Made by a program: the position numbers and the translations under genes. From JANOYY01 sp031418035 (GTDB lineage Bacteria; Actinomycetota; Acidimicrobiia; Acidimicrobiales; JANYDT01), in NCBI GenBank assembly GCA_031418035.1, contig JANOWU010000037.1:1-64000 (forward strand): a stretch of DNA of 64,000 bases. The letters run 5' to 3'. Under the pieces are notes generated by a model. That model did not search any database. It was not told the DNA's origin and saw only the letters and a list, made by a program, of their open reading frames with translations. Within the stretch, counting starts at the first letter, position 1, and each line of letters begins with the position of its first letter. This document shows, piece by piece, positions 34,663-43,856 of this stretch.

Positions 34663-35037
34663 TTAGGACCCCGATGTACGGTCGGTGCGAGCTCGACCGC
34701 CGCGACGCGAGCCGCCGCGCACTCGCACGACCAGCTCGGTGACGCTCTGGTGACCCGTCGCCTCGTTCACTCGGGCGACGAGATCGTCGTGCAAGAACCG
34801 CAGTTGCGTGGCCCACGCTGGTTCGTCGACCTCGACGGTGAGGATCGAATCTCGCAGCCCGATCGGCTGCACGTGATCGCACAGCGGACTCCCGACGACG
34901 GCGTTCCAATTCGCAAAGACGGCCGTCAACACGTTGGGCTTGGCCAGTCCGAGGCGTTTGGTCACATCGGGGAGCGAATCGCCGATCAGACGCGGGTCTC
35001 GAGCGCCGGGCTCCTGTCGGAGAGGTTTCCACACCAT
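34663..35037 (-). CDS. DUF721 / DciA-like protein
   Basis: A 124-residue basic protein of the DUF721 family. The core reads NWNAVVGSPLCDHVQPIGLRD, then LTVEVDEPAWATQLRFL, then VRVRGG, followed by an Arg-rich tail. DciA relatives load the replicative helicase onto the origin in bacteria without DnaC. The position between recF and gyrB is the standard actinobacterial one (Rv0004-like). It starts 9 bases after the recF stop. Confidence 0.88.
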   Translation of the reverse strand: MVWKPLRQEPGARDPRLIGDSLPDVTKRLGLAKPNVLTAVFANWNAVVGSPLCDHVQPIGLRDSILTVEVDEPAWATQLRFLHDDLVARVNEATGHQSVTELVVRVRGGSRRGGRARTDRTSGS

Positions 35038-35046
35038 TGGCGATAC

Positions 35047-36249
35047 CTACAATTCACTTTCATGCAATTTCGCGTTAGGGAACGCGATCTCATCCACAAA
35101 TTCCCCAGGTTTGTCCACAGCCTGATTCGTCCGGTTTGCCCCATCGGCGTGGGTCCAGCGTCGAACCGCAGAACCCACCCCGTCGTGTTCGCCCCGTTCC
35201 ACGACCACCCGCGATTCCACCGACGCAGACGACGGTACGGCGCCCGCCGTCGCGAGAAGCGTTTGTCCGGGAGGCAGACTTCGTATCAGCGCATCGCTGC
35301 GGAGCGGATCGAGCTCGGAGAAGACATCGTCGAGGAGAAGAATCGGCGCCGCCTCCAGGCGCTCGGTGAGGAGCCGATGACCGGCCAACTGCAGGGCCAA
35401 TGCGAGTGTTCGCTGTTCCCCCTGCGAGGCGTGTGTACGCGACGGTCGCGAGCCGATGCGGACCTCGATCTCGTCACGATGTGGTCCCACCAGCGAAAGA
35501 CCCCGACGGACATCGTCGGAACGGCCCGTCCGAAGCGCTTCGGCGAGGGGTCCATCGAAGGAACACCGATAGGTGAGCGAAACCGATGAGGAAACATCAG
35601 CGATGTCGTCGTAGGCCGTCTGCATGTGCGGGGCCAGATCATCGAGGAGTTCGGTCCGGGCCTTCACCACCGCAGCGCCGACGTCGGCCAGCTTCTCGTC
35701 CCACACATCGAGGGTGAACCCAATCTCGGCGGTCAGTCGACCGCCTGATTGCTTGAGCAGGGCATTTCGCTGACGCAGGATCTTGTCGAGGTCAGCGAGT
35801 AACGCTGCGTTGCGGGGATGACTCGCCTCGAGCAAGCGATCCAGTACCGCTCGGCGTTCGCCCGGGCCCCCTTTGATAATGACGAGATCGTCGGGGGAGA
35901 ACACCGTGACGGTCAAACCGGCGCGTCGATCCTCACCTGAACGCACAGGCTGTTTGTTGAGGAGCATCCTCGAACGACCAGCCACGACGAGCTCGGCCTC
36001 GAGCAGGAGGTTCCGGTCAGCCGAGACGGCATCGCAGCGCACAAACCCCCGGTCGGCCCCGAGGCGGACCAACGCTTCGGTCGGCGCCCCTCGAAAGGAA
36101 CGACCCGACGAAAGATACGACACCGCCTCCAGCAGATTGGTTTTCCCGGCGCCGTTGTGGCCCGTGATGACGGTCAGTCCTGGACCAAAGTCGACGCCGA
36201 CGTCGGCGTAGCTTCGAAAATCATGAAGCTGAAGCCGACGGACGAACAC
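35047..36249 (-). CDS. recF: DNA replication and repair protein RecF
   Basis: A 400-residue SMC-like ATPase that helps load RecA at gaps. Walker A is TGHNGAGKTNLLEAV, the signature segment is ASQGEQRTLALALQL, and Walker B is PILLLDDVFSELD. The GTG at 36249 is chosen because the conserved RRLQLHDFRSY starts right after it, leaving 11 bases from the dnaN stop. No Shine-Dalgarno is obvious, so translation is probably coupled to dnaN. Confidence 0.97.
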   Translation of the reverse strand: MFVRRLQLHDFRSYADVGVDFGPGLTVITGHNGAGKTNLLEAVSYLSSGRSFRGAPTEALVRLGADRGFVRCDAVSADRNLLLEAELVVAGRSRMLLNKQPVRSGEDRRAGLTVTVFSPDDLVIIKGGPGERRAVLDRLLEASHPRNAALLADLDKILRQRNALLKQSGGRLTAEIGFTLDVWDEKLADVGAAVVKARTELLDDLAPHMQTAYDDIADVSSSVSLTYRCSFDGPLAEALRTGRSDDVRRGLSLVGPHRDEIEVRIGSRPSRTHASQGEQRTLALALQLAGHRLLTERLEAAPILLLDDVFSELDPLRSDALIRSLPPGQTLLATAGAVPSSASVESRVVVERGEHDGVGSAVRRWTHADGANRTNQAVDKPGEFVDEIAFPNAKLHESEL

Positions 36250-36260
36250 GGCCTGCGCGG

Positions 36261-37349
36261 CTATACCCGCACGGGCATCAGCAAGTACAAGAAGTCGGGA
36301 CGCTCTGCACAACGAAGGACTGCGGGCTTCAAATTGTCGATCGTTTCCAGGGTGATCGTGTCACCCGCCGCGGCTTCGACCCCGGCGATGAGGAAGTCGG
36401 GGTTGAAGGCGACCGTCATCTCCGAGCCGACGTAGGTCGCCTCGACATCTTCGTTGGCCTGACCGACGTCTTGCGTCACCGCAACCAACTCCAAGGTTTC
36501 GCCGCCGAGCTTGAGGCGAACCGGGGTGGCATCCTTGGCCAGCAGACGCACGCGCCGAAGCGCTTCTTGCAGCACCGAGCGCTGCACGGTGAGCACGTTC
36601 GGCAAGCTCGCCGGAATCAGGTTTCGATACGGCGGATATTGCCCTTCGATCAGGCGGGTCGTCACCTTCGTGGCCCCCACGACGAACGACGCTTCACGCT
36701 CGCCGAGATGCAGCGTGATTTCCCCCTTGGATCCAAGCACCCGCGCGACCTCGCCCAATGCGCGACTTGGCACCAACACCGTTTGGCCCTCGGCCAGCAC
36801 CGTTGTTCCGGGGAGATCTCGCACCGAAAGCCGGTACGAATCGGTGGCCACCAGTCGCAGCCCTCCCGCTTCTGCGGCCATCAACACGCCCGTCAGGATC
36901 GGGCGGGCATCGTCGTGGCTGGCCGAGGCAATGACCTGTTTGGCCGCGTCGGCAAAATGCTCCGCCTGAATCGTGACGCCGCCCACAGCTACATCGGGCA
37001 AACGAGGGAACTCCTCGGCGTTGAGTGTTCGGACCGAGAACACGCTTCGGCCGGCTCGGATCTGAGCCTGCTCGCCCTCGACCGACACGTGGATCGCACC
37101 GGCCTCCATGGCTCGGAGAATGTCGGCACCAAGTTTTGCCGGAAGAACGGCGACACCGTTTTCCTCCCCGGACACAGCGATCTCCACCTCGATCGTGAGA
37201 TCGAGATCACTTCCCGCCAGCCGAAGCTGGTCGCCGGAAAGCTGCAATCGAACACACGACAGCACCGGCAGCGATGAGCGCGTCGATACGGCTCTCGCCG
37301 CCGAGGAAAAGGCATCGACCAAGACATCACGTTCGCAACGAAACTTCAC
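36261..37349 (-). CDS. dnaN: DNA polymerase III beta sliding clamp
   Basis: A 362-residue clamp made of three repeated domains. The start MKFRCERDVLVDAFSSAARAV, the middle GVLMAAEAGGLRLVATDSYRL and the C-terminal LKPAVLRCAERPDFLYLLMPV are all standard. The clamp holds DNA polymerase III on DNA and is the binding platform for repair enzymes. The start is GTG at 37349 with GAGG upstream. It lies just after oriC and is transcribed away from it. Confidence 0.98.
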   Translation of the reverse strand: MKFRCERDVLVDAFSSAARAVSTRSSLPVLSCVRLQLSGDQLRLAGSDLDLTIEVEIAVSGEENGVAVLPAKLGADILRAMEAGAIHVSVEGEQAQIRAGRSVFSVRTLNAEEFPRLPDVAVGGVTIQAEHFADAAKQVIASASHDDARPILTGVLMAAEAGGLRLVATDSYRLSVRDLPGTTVLAEGQTVLVPSRALGEVARVLGSKGEITLHLGEREASFVVGATKVTTRLIEGQYPPYRNLIPASLPNVLTVQRSVLQEALRRVRLLAKDATPVRLKLGGETLELVAVTQDVGQANEDVEATYVGSEMTVAFNPDFLIAGVEAAAGDTITLETIDNLKPAVLRCAERPDFLYLLMPVRV

Positions 37350-37419
37350 AGTGGCCTCACAGTAGGCGATGGGTATGACAGGTGTGACCGAAGATGGTCC
37401 GAATCAGGTTTGAGTTTCA

Positions 37420-37669
37420 CTGAGCAGTACATAAGTAATGAAGAGAGAAAAAAGGTAACTGTTCTTGTAGGTGCTGTGGATTGTGGAGAACGCGCGATTG
37501 TCCTGGCCAGAGGGCCTCTCGAAGCGCGCGGTCGATCCACAGAGTCAGCACGTCGATTCGGGAGGTCAGATGTCGCTGTGGATGACGCAAAACTTACCCA
37601 CAGGAAGGGGTGCTTATCCACCGTGTTATCCACGGTCGGAACCGTGAGGTTTGTGGGGGTTGTGCAAAA
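37420..37669. other. oriC: probable chromosomal replication origin (oriC)
   Basis: This 364-bp dnaA-dnaN gap (37350-37713) holds many DnaA-box-like 9-mers: TTTTGCACA (37661-37669, minus), TTATCCACG (37626), TTATCCACC (37614), TTACCCACA (37594), TCATCCACA (37577-37585, minus), CGATCCACA (37533), TTCTCCACA (37482-37490, minus) and CAATCCACA (37475-37483, minus). An AT-rich stretch of A and G runs at 37425-37460 may be the unwinding element. The gene order and box density fit an actinobacterial oriC. Confidence 0.85.
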
Positions 37670-37713
37670 TGATGACCGGAAAGTTTTCCGGAAAAAGGTC
37701 GGTGACGCCACGA

Positions 37714-39099
37714 TTACGACCAGTTTCCGGTGCGAATCTGCTTGATCAGCTCACTGACCTGTTCGTAGATCAGGTGACGTTCTTTCATTTGCTGCTGAAT
37801 TTTTTCGACCGCGTGGATGACGGTCGTGTGGTCGCGGTCGCCGAACTCGCGACCGATCATCGGATATGAGTAATCAGTAAGTTCCCGAAAGACGTACATG
37901 GCGATCTGGCGGGCGGTCACGAGCGGGCGGCGTCGGCTCTGCCCCGTCAAGTCGGCGAGTGGAAAGCCGAACATGTCACTGGTTGCCGCAAGGATCGCCT
38001 TCGCGGAAACCGGTCGGATTTCGTCGCCGGACACGATGTCGGTCAGAACCCGCTCGGCCATTTCGAGCGTGAGCGGGACACGGTTCAGCCCGGCGTAGGC
38101 ACACACACGATTGAGTGCACCCTCCAGTTCCCGGATGTTGTCCTTGAGATGAGTGGCGATGAAGTTCAGGACTTCGCTGGGCACCTCGGTACGTTCACGT
38201 ACGGCCTTCTTCCGAAGGATGGCCACTCGAGTTTCGAGATCCGGGGGCTGGATGTCGACGATAAGTCCCCATTCGAATCGACTTCGCAGACGATCCTCGA
38301 GCGTCGCCATTGCCTTCGGAGGACGGTCGGAGGAGATCACGATCTGGCGTCCGCTTTGCTGCAGAAAATTGAACGTGTGGAAGAACTCCTCCTGGGTTCC
38401 TTCCTTGCCCTCCATGAACTGAATGTCGTCGATCAACAACACGTCACAGTCGTCGCGATAACGACGCTTGAAGGTCACCGTGGAGTTCGTCCGAATTGCA
38501 TCGACGAACTCGGTCACGAAGGTCTCCGTCGACACGTAACGGATCCGACTCTGGGGGTAGTTCTGCCCGACGTAATGCGCGATCGCTTGCAGGAGGTGCG
38601 TCTTCCCGAGACCCGAGTCGCCGTATATAAACAAAGGGTTGTACGACTGCGCGGGCCGTTCTGCGACGGCCATGGCTGCAGCGTGTGCAAATCGATTCGA
38701 CGCGCCGATGACGAAGTCTTCGAATGTGTACCTAACATTCAGCGTGATATCGCCGGAGAACAGCGAGACGATGGGATCCGGGGCCGGTTTGGCCGGTGTG
38801 GGCGTCTCCGGCGCAACCGTGAAGGGTCCTTCGGAGGCATCGCCTTCGAACACTTCGACGCCGACGCTCACCTGTGCACCCGTGACCTCGCGCACGACCT
38901 CGGCGATGAGGTCGAGGTATCGACCTTCGATGCGTTCTTTCGCGATCGAGTGCGGCACTGCGAGCACGACGCGGCGTTCGTCGAAAACGATCGGACGAGA
39001 TGCGGCAAAGCAGGTGTTCCACGTGGCTTCGGCGACTCGGGTCCGAAGGACCGCCGCGCACTCAACCCATGATCCCGGCCCCTGTGTGTTATCTGCCAC
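37714..39099 (-). CDS. dnaA: chromosomal replication initiator DnaA
   Basis: A 461-residue initiator AAA+ ATPase. Domain I spans about 1-85, a short Pro-rich linker follows (95-115), and the AAA+ domain has Walker A FIYGDSGLGKTHLLQAI, Walker B VLLIDDIQF and the Arg-finger region RLRSRFEWGL. The DNA-binding domain IV has the signature GDRDHTTVIHA. The linker is much shorter than in streptomycetes. The start is GTG at 39099 with GGGAGGGG just upstream. It is read toward oriC, with DnaA boxes both upstream and downstream. Confidence 0.98.
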   Translation of the reverse strand: MADNTQGPGSWVECAAVLRTRVAEATWNTCFAASRPIVFDERRVVLAVPHSIAKERIEGRYLDLIAEVVREVTGAQVSVGVEVFEGDASEGPFTVAPETPTPAKPAPDPIVSLFSGDITLNVRYTFEDFVIGASNRFAHAAAMAVAERPAQSYNPLFIYGDSGLGKTHLLQAIAHYVGQNYPQSRIRYVSTETFVTEFVDAIRTNSTVTFKRRYRDDCDVLLIDDIQFMEGKEGTQEEFFHTFNFLQQSGRQIVISSDRPPKAMATLEDRLRSRFEWGLIVDIQPPDLETRVAILRKKAVRERTEVPSEVLNFIATHLKDNIRELEGALNRVCAYAGLNRVPLTLEMAERVLTDIVSGDEIRPVSAKAILAATSDMFGFPLADLTGQSRRRPLVTARQIAMYVFRELTDYSYPMIGREFGDRDHTTVIHAVEKIQQQMKERHLIYEQVSELIKQIRTGNWS

Positions 39100-39167
39100 T
39101 ACCCCTCCCTTCCGTGTTGCGTTGCCGAGTTGATACCCGTTTATTGCCGATTTTCGACATTCAAAAG

Positions 39168-39301
39168 TTGTCCACCGAGATCTCCACAGGTGTGGAAACC
39201 GTAAGAACGCGTATCACCCAATCGAGGTGGTGGCCGATCAATACTGCGTCTGACCTGCACCGTCTCGTCCGGGCCGACTACCGTAGCACCAGTTTTCCAC
39301 A
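39168..39301. promoter_or_regulatory. DnaA boxes in the dnaA-rpmH divergent region
   Basis: The 459-bp gap between dnaA and rpmH (39100-39558) holds TTTTCCACA (39293-39301), TTGTCCACC (39168-39176) and a pair of facing boxes around 39180-39198 (TCTCCACA and TGTGGAAAC). These suit DnaA autoregulation or a secondary origin element. No gene is seen in this stretch. Confidence 0.6.
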
Positions 39302-39422
39302 GGGAAGTTCCGGCCTTTTTGCCCAACCACTCGCTGCGCCGCTCCTTTCGGAGCTGTCGTGGCCGTCGGGGTGGTGTGAGAAAACGAATACCTCGAAGAC
39401 GATCGTCGCGGAGGTCCGCGGT

Positions 39423-39451
39423 TTGCGTCGGAGCCCGTTTCGCTCTAGATT
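39423..39451 (+). promoter_or_regulatory. promoter of the rpmH-rnpA-yidC operon
   Basis: TTGCGT (39423-39428) and TAGATT (39446-39451) are separated by 17 bases, a good housekeeping promoter about 105 bases before rpmH. Confidence 0.55.
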
Positions 39452-39558
39452 TGCCAGGTTCTATTTCGTCTGTCTGCCCTTGCGACAGGACGAACGCTTC
39501 GGCGCTCGTCTGCCATTCTGGGCCCGGACGGGTTTTTCGAACTCTCCGGAGGAGACCC

Positions 39559-39693
39559 GTGAAGCGCACTTTTCAGCCCAATATCCGTCGCCGTGCCAAG
39601 AAGCATGGCTTTCGCGCCCGTATGGCTACCGCCGGCGGCCGAAACGTCCTGAAGGCACGTCGCCTGAAGGGCCGTGCCCGTCTGTCAGCCTGA
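39559..39693 (+). CDS. rpmH: 50S ribosomal protein L34
   Basis: A 44-residue, very basic protein of the large ribosomal subunit: start VKRTFQPNIRRRAKKHGFR, then NVLKARRLKGRARLSA. The GTG start is set by GGAGGAG at 39548-39554. Length and sequence are as expected for L34. Confidence 0.98.
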   Translation: MKRTFQPNIRRRAKKHGFRARMATAGGRNVLKARRLKGRARLSA

Positions 39694-39727
39694 CGTTCGC
39701 GGACTCCGGTCTGTTTGCTGTTCGACC

Positions 39728-40123
39728 ATGGCCCGACCGGTTCGCATCGAAGCGGTTTCCCGGCGCACCGACTTCGAAACGTTGTCACGTGCCTCCAAAC
39801 GGGCTTCGTGTGGCGTCGTCTCGGTGACCTTTGCCGATCGTTCGACACCGGGACCAGAGCCCGTGAACGCGAGCGGCGCAGTGGGGGCGAACGTCAGTGA
39901 TTCGGATGTGGTTCGCGTTTCCTATGCCGTGAGCCGACATACCGGGAATGCAGTCGTGCGCAATCGGGTTCGACGTCGTTTTCGGGCGGCACTGTCGGAA
40001 TTTTCCTTGGCGCCCGGGCTGTATCTGGTTCGTCCTCGATCGGGTGTTCTCGACGCACCGTTTGCGACGCTTCGCGCGGATTTGTTTGAGGCCTGCAACC
40101 GAGTGGGAGCGATTCGTGAGTGA
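39728..40123 (+). CDS. rnpA: ribonuclease P protein component
   Basis: A 131-residue basic protein that assists the RNase P RNA in cutting tRNA 5' leaders. It shows the N-terminal basic start, the FVxR-like strands VVRVSYAVSRHTG and the RNR motif NAVVRNRVRRRFR. A loop of about 20 residues (DRSTPGPEPVNASGAVGANV) is inserted before the core compared with many relatives. The ATG at 39728 has no strong Shine-Dalgarno and is placed by homology. Confidence 0.93.
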   Translation: MARPVRIEAVSRRTDFETLSRASKRASCGVVSVTFADRSTPGPEPVNASGAVGANVSDSDVVRVSYAVSRHTGNAVVRNRVRRRFRAALSEFSLAPGLYLVRPRSGVLDAPFATLRADLFEACNRVGAIRE

Positions 40124-40397
40124 TCGACGCACCGAGTCGCCAACGCAACGAAGCTCTGGTCGTTTCGTGCGAGTCTGTATCCGTTTGATCTCCGCGTATC
40201 AGGTGGCACGGGCGGGCCGGATCTCTCCGTGTCGGTTCTATCCGTCGTGCAGTTCCTACGGCCTCGAGGCACTTGAGACGCACGGTGCAGCTCGAGGACT
40301 TTGGTTGACCGGTCGTCGAGTTCTTCGCTGTCGCCCCGGCGGTCCGTCGGGTGTCGATCTGGTTCCGTCTCCATCGAAGGTGCACATCCATGCTTAA
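40116..40397 (+). CDS. yidD: membrane protein insertion efficiency factor YidD
   Basis: A 93-residue YidD protein. The signature is AYQVARAGRISPCRFYPSCS followed by SYGLEALETHGAARG. The GTG at 40116 overlaps the rnpA stop by 8 bases and the gene overlaps yidC by 8 bases, so all three are tightly coupled. YidD helps YidC-dependent insertion of membrane proteins. Confidence 0.94.
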   Translation: MSDRRTESPTQRSSGRFVRVCIRLISAYQVARAGRISPCRFYPSCSSYGLEALETHGAARGLWLTGRRVLRCRPGGPSGVDLVPSPSKVHIHA

Positions 40398-41406
40398 TTC
40401 CCTGTACAGCGCCCTCGGTTGGCTGTTGTCCATGTTCTACGAACTCACGAAGAGTTACGGTTTCGCCATCGTCTTGCTCACCGTGGCAGTTCGACTGGTG
40501 CTGTTTCCCCTTACGGCCAAGCAGATGCGCTCGATGCAGGGCATGTCGAAGCTGCAACCCGAACTGAAGAAGCTCCAGGCCGAGCACAAAGACGATCGCA
40601 TGAAGCTGCAGGAGGAGATGACCGCCCTCTACAAGCGTGAGGGCGTGAGTCCCGTTGGTGGTTGTCTGCCGCTCATCATGCAGATTCCGGTGTTCATCGG
40701 GCTGTTCAACGTGATTCGAGGACTCACGAACTCGGGGCGTCTGGCCTGGATGCAAATCGAAGTTCCGAAACCGAAGTATCTGAATACCAGCGGAGATATG
40801 TACCGATCGATCGTGCGCAGCGGCGGTCGGCTGGTGTCGTTCGGTTTCGACTTGGCGCAATCGGCGAGCGGCGCAACGGGTGGACTGAGCAAACGGGCAC
40901 CCTTCGTCATGTTGGTTGTGGCCTATGTGGTCACGGCCTTCTTGCAACAGCACCTCGCCGCCAAACGAAACACCACGCCGCTGACCGGGCCAAACGCCCA
41001 AGTGCAGCAGATCATGAAAATTTTTCCATTGTTCCTGGGCTTCTTTTATTACACGATGCCCGCCGGCCTGGTCCTGTACTTCGTGGCGTCAAACGTGTGG
41101 ACGATCGGGCAACAGGAAGTTCTTGCCCGGGTCATGCCCAGTACTCCCCCGCCGGTCGTCGATGCGCCCTCGACAGAGAAAGTCGTGAACGAGTCGAAGG
41201 ATTCCACGCCGGCGCGCTCGAAGTCTTCAGGTACGAAACCTGTTGCCACGCCGAACAGCACCACCAAGCCACAGCCCGGATCGACCCCGCGAGTCCAACA
41301 GCAGAAACAGCAAAAAGCTGCGAACAACAGTGCCGACAACAAACCCGGCATAGGAACAAACACAGCCCGCGGCACCAACGCCGCGAAAAAGCGAAAAGGA
41401 CGCTGA
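40390..41406 (+). CDS. yidC: membrane protein insertase YidC/Oxa1
   Basis: A 338-residue YidC of the short Gram-positive type, without the large periplasmic domain. The first membrane segment (YGFAIVLLTVAVRLVLFPLT) is followed by the cytosolic hairpin KQMRSMQGMSKLQPELKKLQ, then PVGGCLPLIMQIPVFIGLF with the hydrophilic groove arginine upstream (VRLVLFP). A Lys/Gln/Asn-rich cytosolic tail of about 85 residues ends AAKKRKGR and may contact ribosomes. No lipobox is present at the N-terminus. Confidence 0.95.
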   Translation: MLNSLYSALGWLLSMFYELTKSYGFAIVLLTVAVRLVLFPLTAKQMRSMQGMSKLQPELKKLQAEHKDDRMKLQEEMTALYKREGVSPVGGCLPLIMQIPVFIGLFNVIRGLTNSGRLAWMQIEVPKPKYLNTSGDMYRSIVRSGGRLVSFGFDLAQSASGATGGLSKRAPFVMLVVAYVVTAFLQQHLAAKRNTTPLTGPNAQVQQIMKIFPLFLGFFYYTMPAGLVLYFVASNVWTIGQQEVLARVMPSTPPPVVDAPSTEKVVNESKDSTPARSKSSGTKPVATPNSTTKPQPGSTPRVQQQKQQKAANNSADNKPGIGTNTARGTNAAKKRKGR

Positions 41407-41407
41407 C

Positions 41408-42262
41408 ATGGAGTGGGTAGAGACCACCGGTAAGACCATCGAAGAGGCAACGAGTCTTGCGCTCGATCAGCTGGGTATATCTGCCGATGACGCAGAGGTC
41501 GAAGTACTCGACGAACCGAAGAGCGGATTGTTCGGGCGAGTGCGAGCAGAGGCGCGGATCCGAGCTCGAGTTCGTCCGACCCAACCGCGCGCCAAAGATG
41601 AGCGACGCAAACCTCGAGCGAAAAAGGGCGCCGAGGCCGCGTCTGGGGAAACGCCCGCTTCCGACGAGACCGATGCGGAGCGTTCGCCGTCGCGAGCCCC
41701 ACGCTCGCCCCGGCCGAGCCGAGAACCACGTGAAGCACGCGAAGACCGTGGCGACCGTGGGCCGCGCCGTGAACGAGGGGACCGATACGAGTCCCTCGAC
41801 GCCGTTCCCGCCGAGATCGAAGAAGCCGGTCGCAAGTTCCTCGATGGTTTGCTCGGATCGATGGGCCTCACTGCCGAGATCGAAGCCGGAGTCGTCAACG
41901 ACAACATGATCGAATTTCGGGCGACGGGTCGTGATCTCGGTGTGTTGATCGGTCCGGGAGCACAGACGCTCCAAGCCATCCAGGAATTGCTTCGCACTGT
42001 CATTCACTACGAAACCAACTCGAGTTCGGGACGAATACTGCTCGACGTCGCCGGATACCGCGAGAAGCGTAAAGCCGCGCTGGTCTCGTTCACGGCCAAG
42101 GTCGCCGCCGAAGTGGTTGCCTCAGGCGAGCGCCGTGCGTTTGAGCCGATGGCTGCAGCAGATCGAAAAGTTGTGCACGATGCCGTTGGCAACATCGATG
42201 GTGTGCAGTCGACGAGCGAGGGTGAAGAGCCGCATCGCTACGTCGTGCTGTTGCCGGAATAG
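41408..42262 (+). CDS. Jag/KhpB RNA-binding protein
   Basis: A 284-residue protein. The Jag_N domain (1-55) begins MEWVETTGKTIEEATSLALD and ends with the GLFGRVRAEARIRARV segment. A disordered, charged linker (60-140) is rich in Arg, Glu and Asp. The KH domain (about 150-210) has RDLGVLIGPGAQTLQAIQELL, and the R3H domain ends with GERRAFEPMAAADRKVVHDAV. It binds RNA and, in other bacteria, links cell-wall growth and division. The start lies 1 base after the yidC stop. Confidence 0.92.
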   Translation: MEWVETTGKTIEEATSLALDQLGISADDAEVEVLDEPKSGLFGRVRAEARIRARVRPTQPRAKDERRKPRAKKGAEAASGETPASDETDAERSPSRAPRSPRPSREPREAREDRGDRGPRRERGDRYESLDAVPAEIEEAGRKFLDGLLGSMGLTAEIEAGVVNDNMIEFRATGRDLGVLIGPGAQTLQAIQELLRTVIHYETNSSSGRILLDVAGYREKRKAALVSFTAKVAAEVVASGERRAFEPMAAADRKVVHDAVGNIDGVQSTSEGEEPHRYVVLLPE

Positions 42263-42266
42263 CTGG

Positions 42267-42908
42267 TTGACCGAGTCATTGTCTGACGAGCCCCTTCTCG
42301 CGTGCCTGGAACGCGCACGCGAGTTGGGGTACCTCGGTCCTGGACCGATTGCGCGACACATCGAACATGCGATGGGGTTTGCCGAAATCGTGGAGCGGCA
42401 CACGCCGCATGTGATCCACGACGCAGTGCGGGTGGTTGATCTCGGTTCCGGCGGTGGTGTGCCCGGGCTGGTCTTGTTGCGGCGTTGGCCGCTCTCGCGC
42501 TGGTTGTTCTTGGACACCAACCAGCGGCGCATGGCAACGCTGCGCGAAGCTCTCGTCGAACTCGGCGAGGACGGACGCGCCGAGGTGGTGTGTGGACGTG
42601 CCGAGGAGGAGTCAGGTCAACCCGGTCGACGTGGCTCCTTCGACATTGTCGTCGCACGCGGGTTCGGACCTCCCGCCGTTACCGCGGAATGCGCCGCTCC
42701 CCTCCTGGTTGTCGACGGAAGTCTCGTGGTGAGCGAACCGCCCGAGGACCGTCCCCGATGGGACGCTCCTGGTTTGGCCACGCTTGGTCTATCCGGCGAT
42801 GTGGGAGTTGCGGCGGGATTTCGGTTCTTCGTCGCGACCCAGGTTTCTCCGTGTCCGGCCCGCTTTCCGCGGCGCACCGGTATTCCCGCGAAGCGCCCAC
42901 TCTTTTAG
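42267..42908 (+). CDS. rsmG: 16S rRNA (guanine527-N7)-methyltransferase RsmG
   Basis: A 213-residue methyltransferase. SAM motif I is VVDLGSGGGVPGLVLL, motif II is WLFLDTNQRRMATL, and the conserved FDIVVARGFGPPAVTAECA is present. The TTG at 42267 (4 bases after jag) is chosen because it precedes the conserved N-terminal helix; a second TTG at 42279 is possible. It modifies G527 of 16S rRNA; loss in other bacteria gives low-level streptomycin resistance. Confidence 0.9.
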   Translation: MTESLSDEPLLACLERARELGYLGPGPIARHIEHAMGFAEIVERHTPHVIHDAVRVVDLGSGGGVPGLVLLRRWPLSRWLFLDTNQRRMATLREALVELGEDGRAEVVCGRAEEESGQPGRRGSFDIVVARGFGPPAVTAECAAPLLVVDGSLVVSEPPEDRPRWDAPGLATLGLSGDVGVAAGFRFFVATQVSPCPARFPRRTGIPAKRPLF

Positions 42909-43620
42909 ACATTCATCCTTCGAGACGCTCCCGCAACGAGTCGCCCGAGATCTCCGGCAGGTGCGACTCGGGTCGGGACCCCGGGTCAGGACACCGGTCC
43001 CCTGCGTCATGATGAGACACGATGACGTTTTAGCGGCGAGCCTCGTCGGCGGCGCCGACGGGCGTGTGACCGGACCCTGGGGATCCGCTCCACGAACCGT
43101 CGCGATTGCAATGCGGTCCGCCGCCTCAGTGTCTCGCGCCGACCGCACTTGTGGTGCGCCGAAGGGGTGGCGTTGAGCGTCGGCGTGGATGCGTGGTCGA
43201 CCCGACGCCTGACCCGACGCGGCGACTCCTGGCAAGTGGTCCGGCGCGATACGGTGAAACACCCTGCGGTTCGCAATCGGTTCCATACGTGACGAACAGC
43301 GCTGGATCGAAACCGATCGTCGACGACGTGCTCCTTCTTCGAACACGTGGGTGGCAAGCTCGGTGGTCGGTGGCGTTCCGCTGGTGTTCTCCGATCGAGA
43401 CGTGCACACCTGGCTCGAACAAGGGCTACGCAGTGAGAACTCGACGGGAGGTTCGGCCAAGCTTGACGGAAGCGGCCCGACGCCTCGTTGCCACTGCATC
43501 TCGCTGACAAGTGTACGTCCGCCGACTCGCTCCGACTTCGACCTTCGCCACCAGACCGAACGCCCGCCCAACGGATCACCGCAAACTCCGGCGTCTCCCG
43601 GCGAGGTAGGGGCGGCGTCA
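42909..43620. other. non-coding stretch between rsmG and the parS array
   Basis: No open frame here shows family features, a start signal or normal codon use. The longest frame (minus, 42789-43802) runs through parS copies and into rsmG, so it is treated as spurious. Nothing else was recognised. Confidence 0.6.
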
Positions 43621-43698
43621 GTTTTCACGTACATCGAGACGTGAATCGCACGACCTTCGACGATCCCTGCCGAGCCGACCGAGCCTTGAGGGCGTCGG

Positions 43699-43714
43699 TA
43701 TTTCACGTGAAACA
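43699..43714. promoter_or_regulatory. parS: parS site 1
   Basis: TATTTCACGTGAAACA, one mismatch to consensus. Confidence 0.9.
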
Positions 43715-43840
43715 TCGGACGTGGATTGTGCCGTTGGCGACGCCCCGTCGTCCAGCTGGCGATGCCAAAGTGTTCGCGTGAAGTATCGGGAGCGAATAGC
43801 ACCGACTACGACCTTTCTTCAGTGGGCAGTGCGGAGGCGA

Positions 43841-43856
43841 TGTTTCACGTGAAACA
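43841..43856. promoter_or_regulatory. parS: parS site 2
   Basis: Perfect TGTTTCACGTGAAACA. Confidence 0.95.

Noticed and set aside
42789..43802. 337-residue minus-strand frame after rsmG
   Set aside because: It overlaps rsmG, reads through parS copies and has no recognisable domain or start signal.
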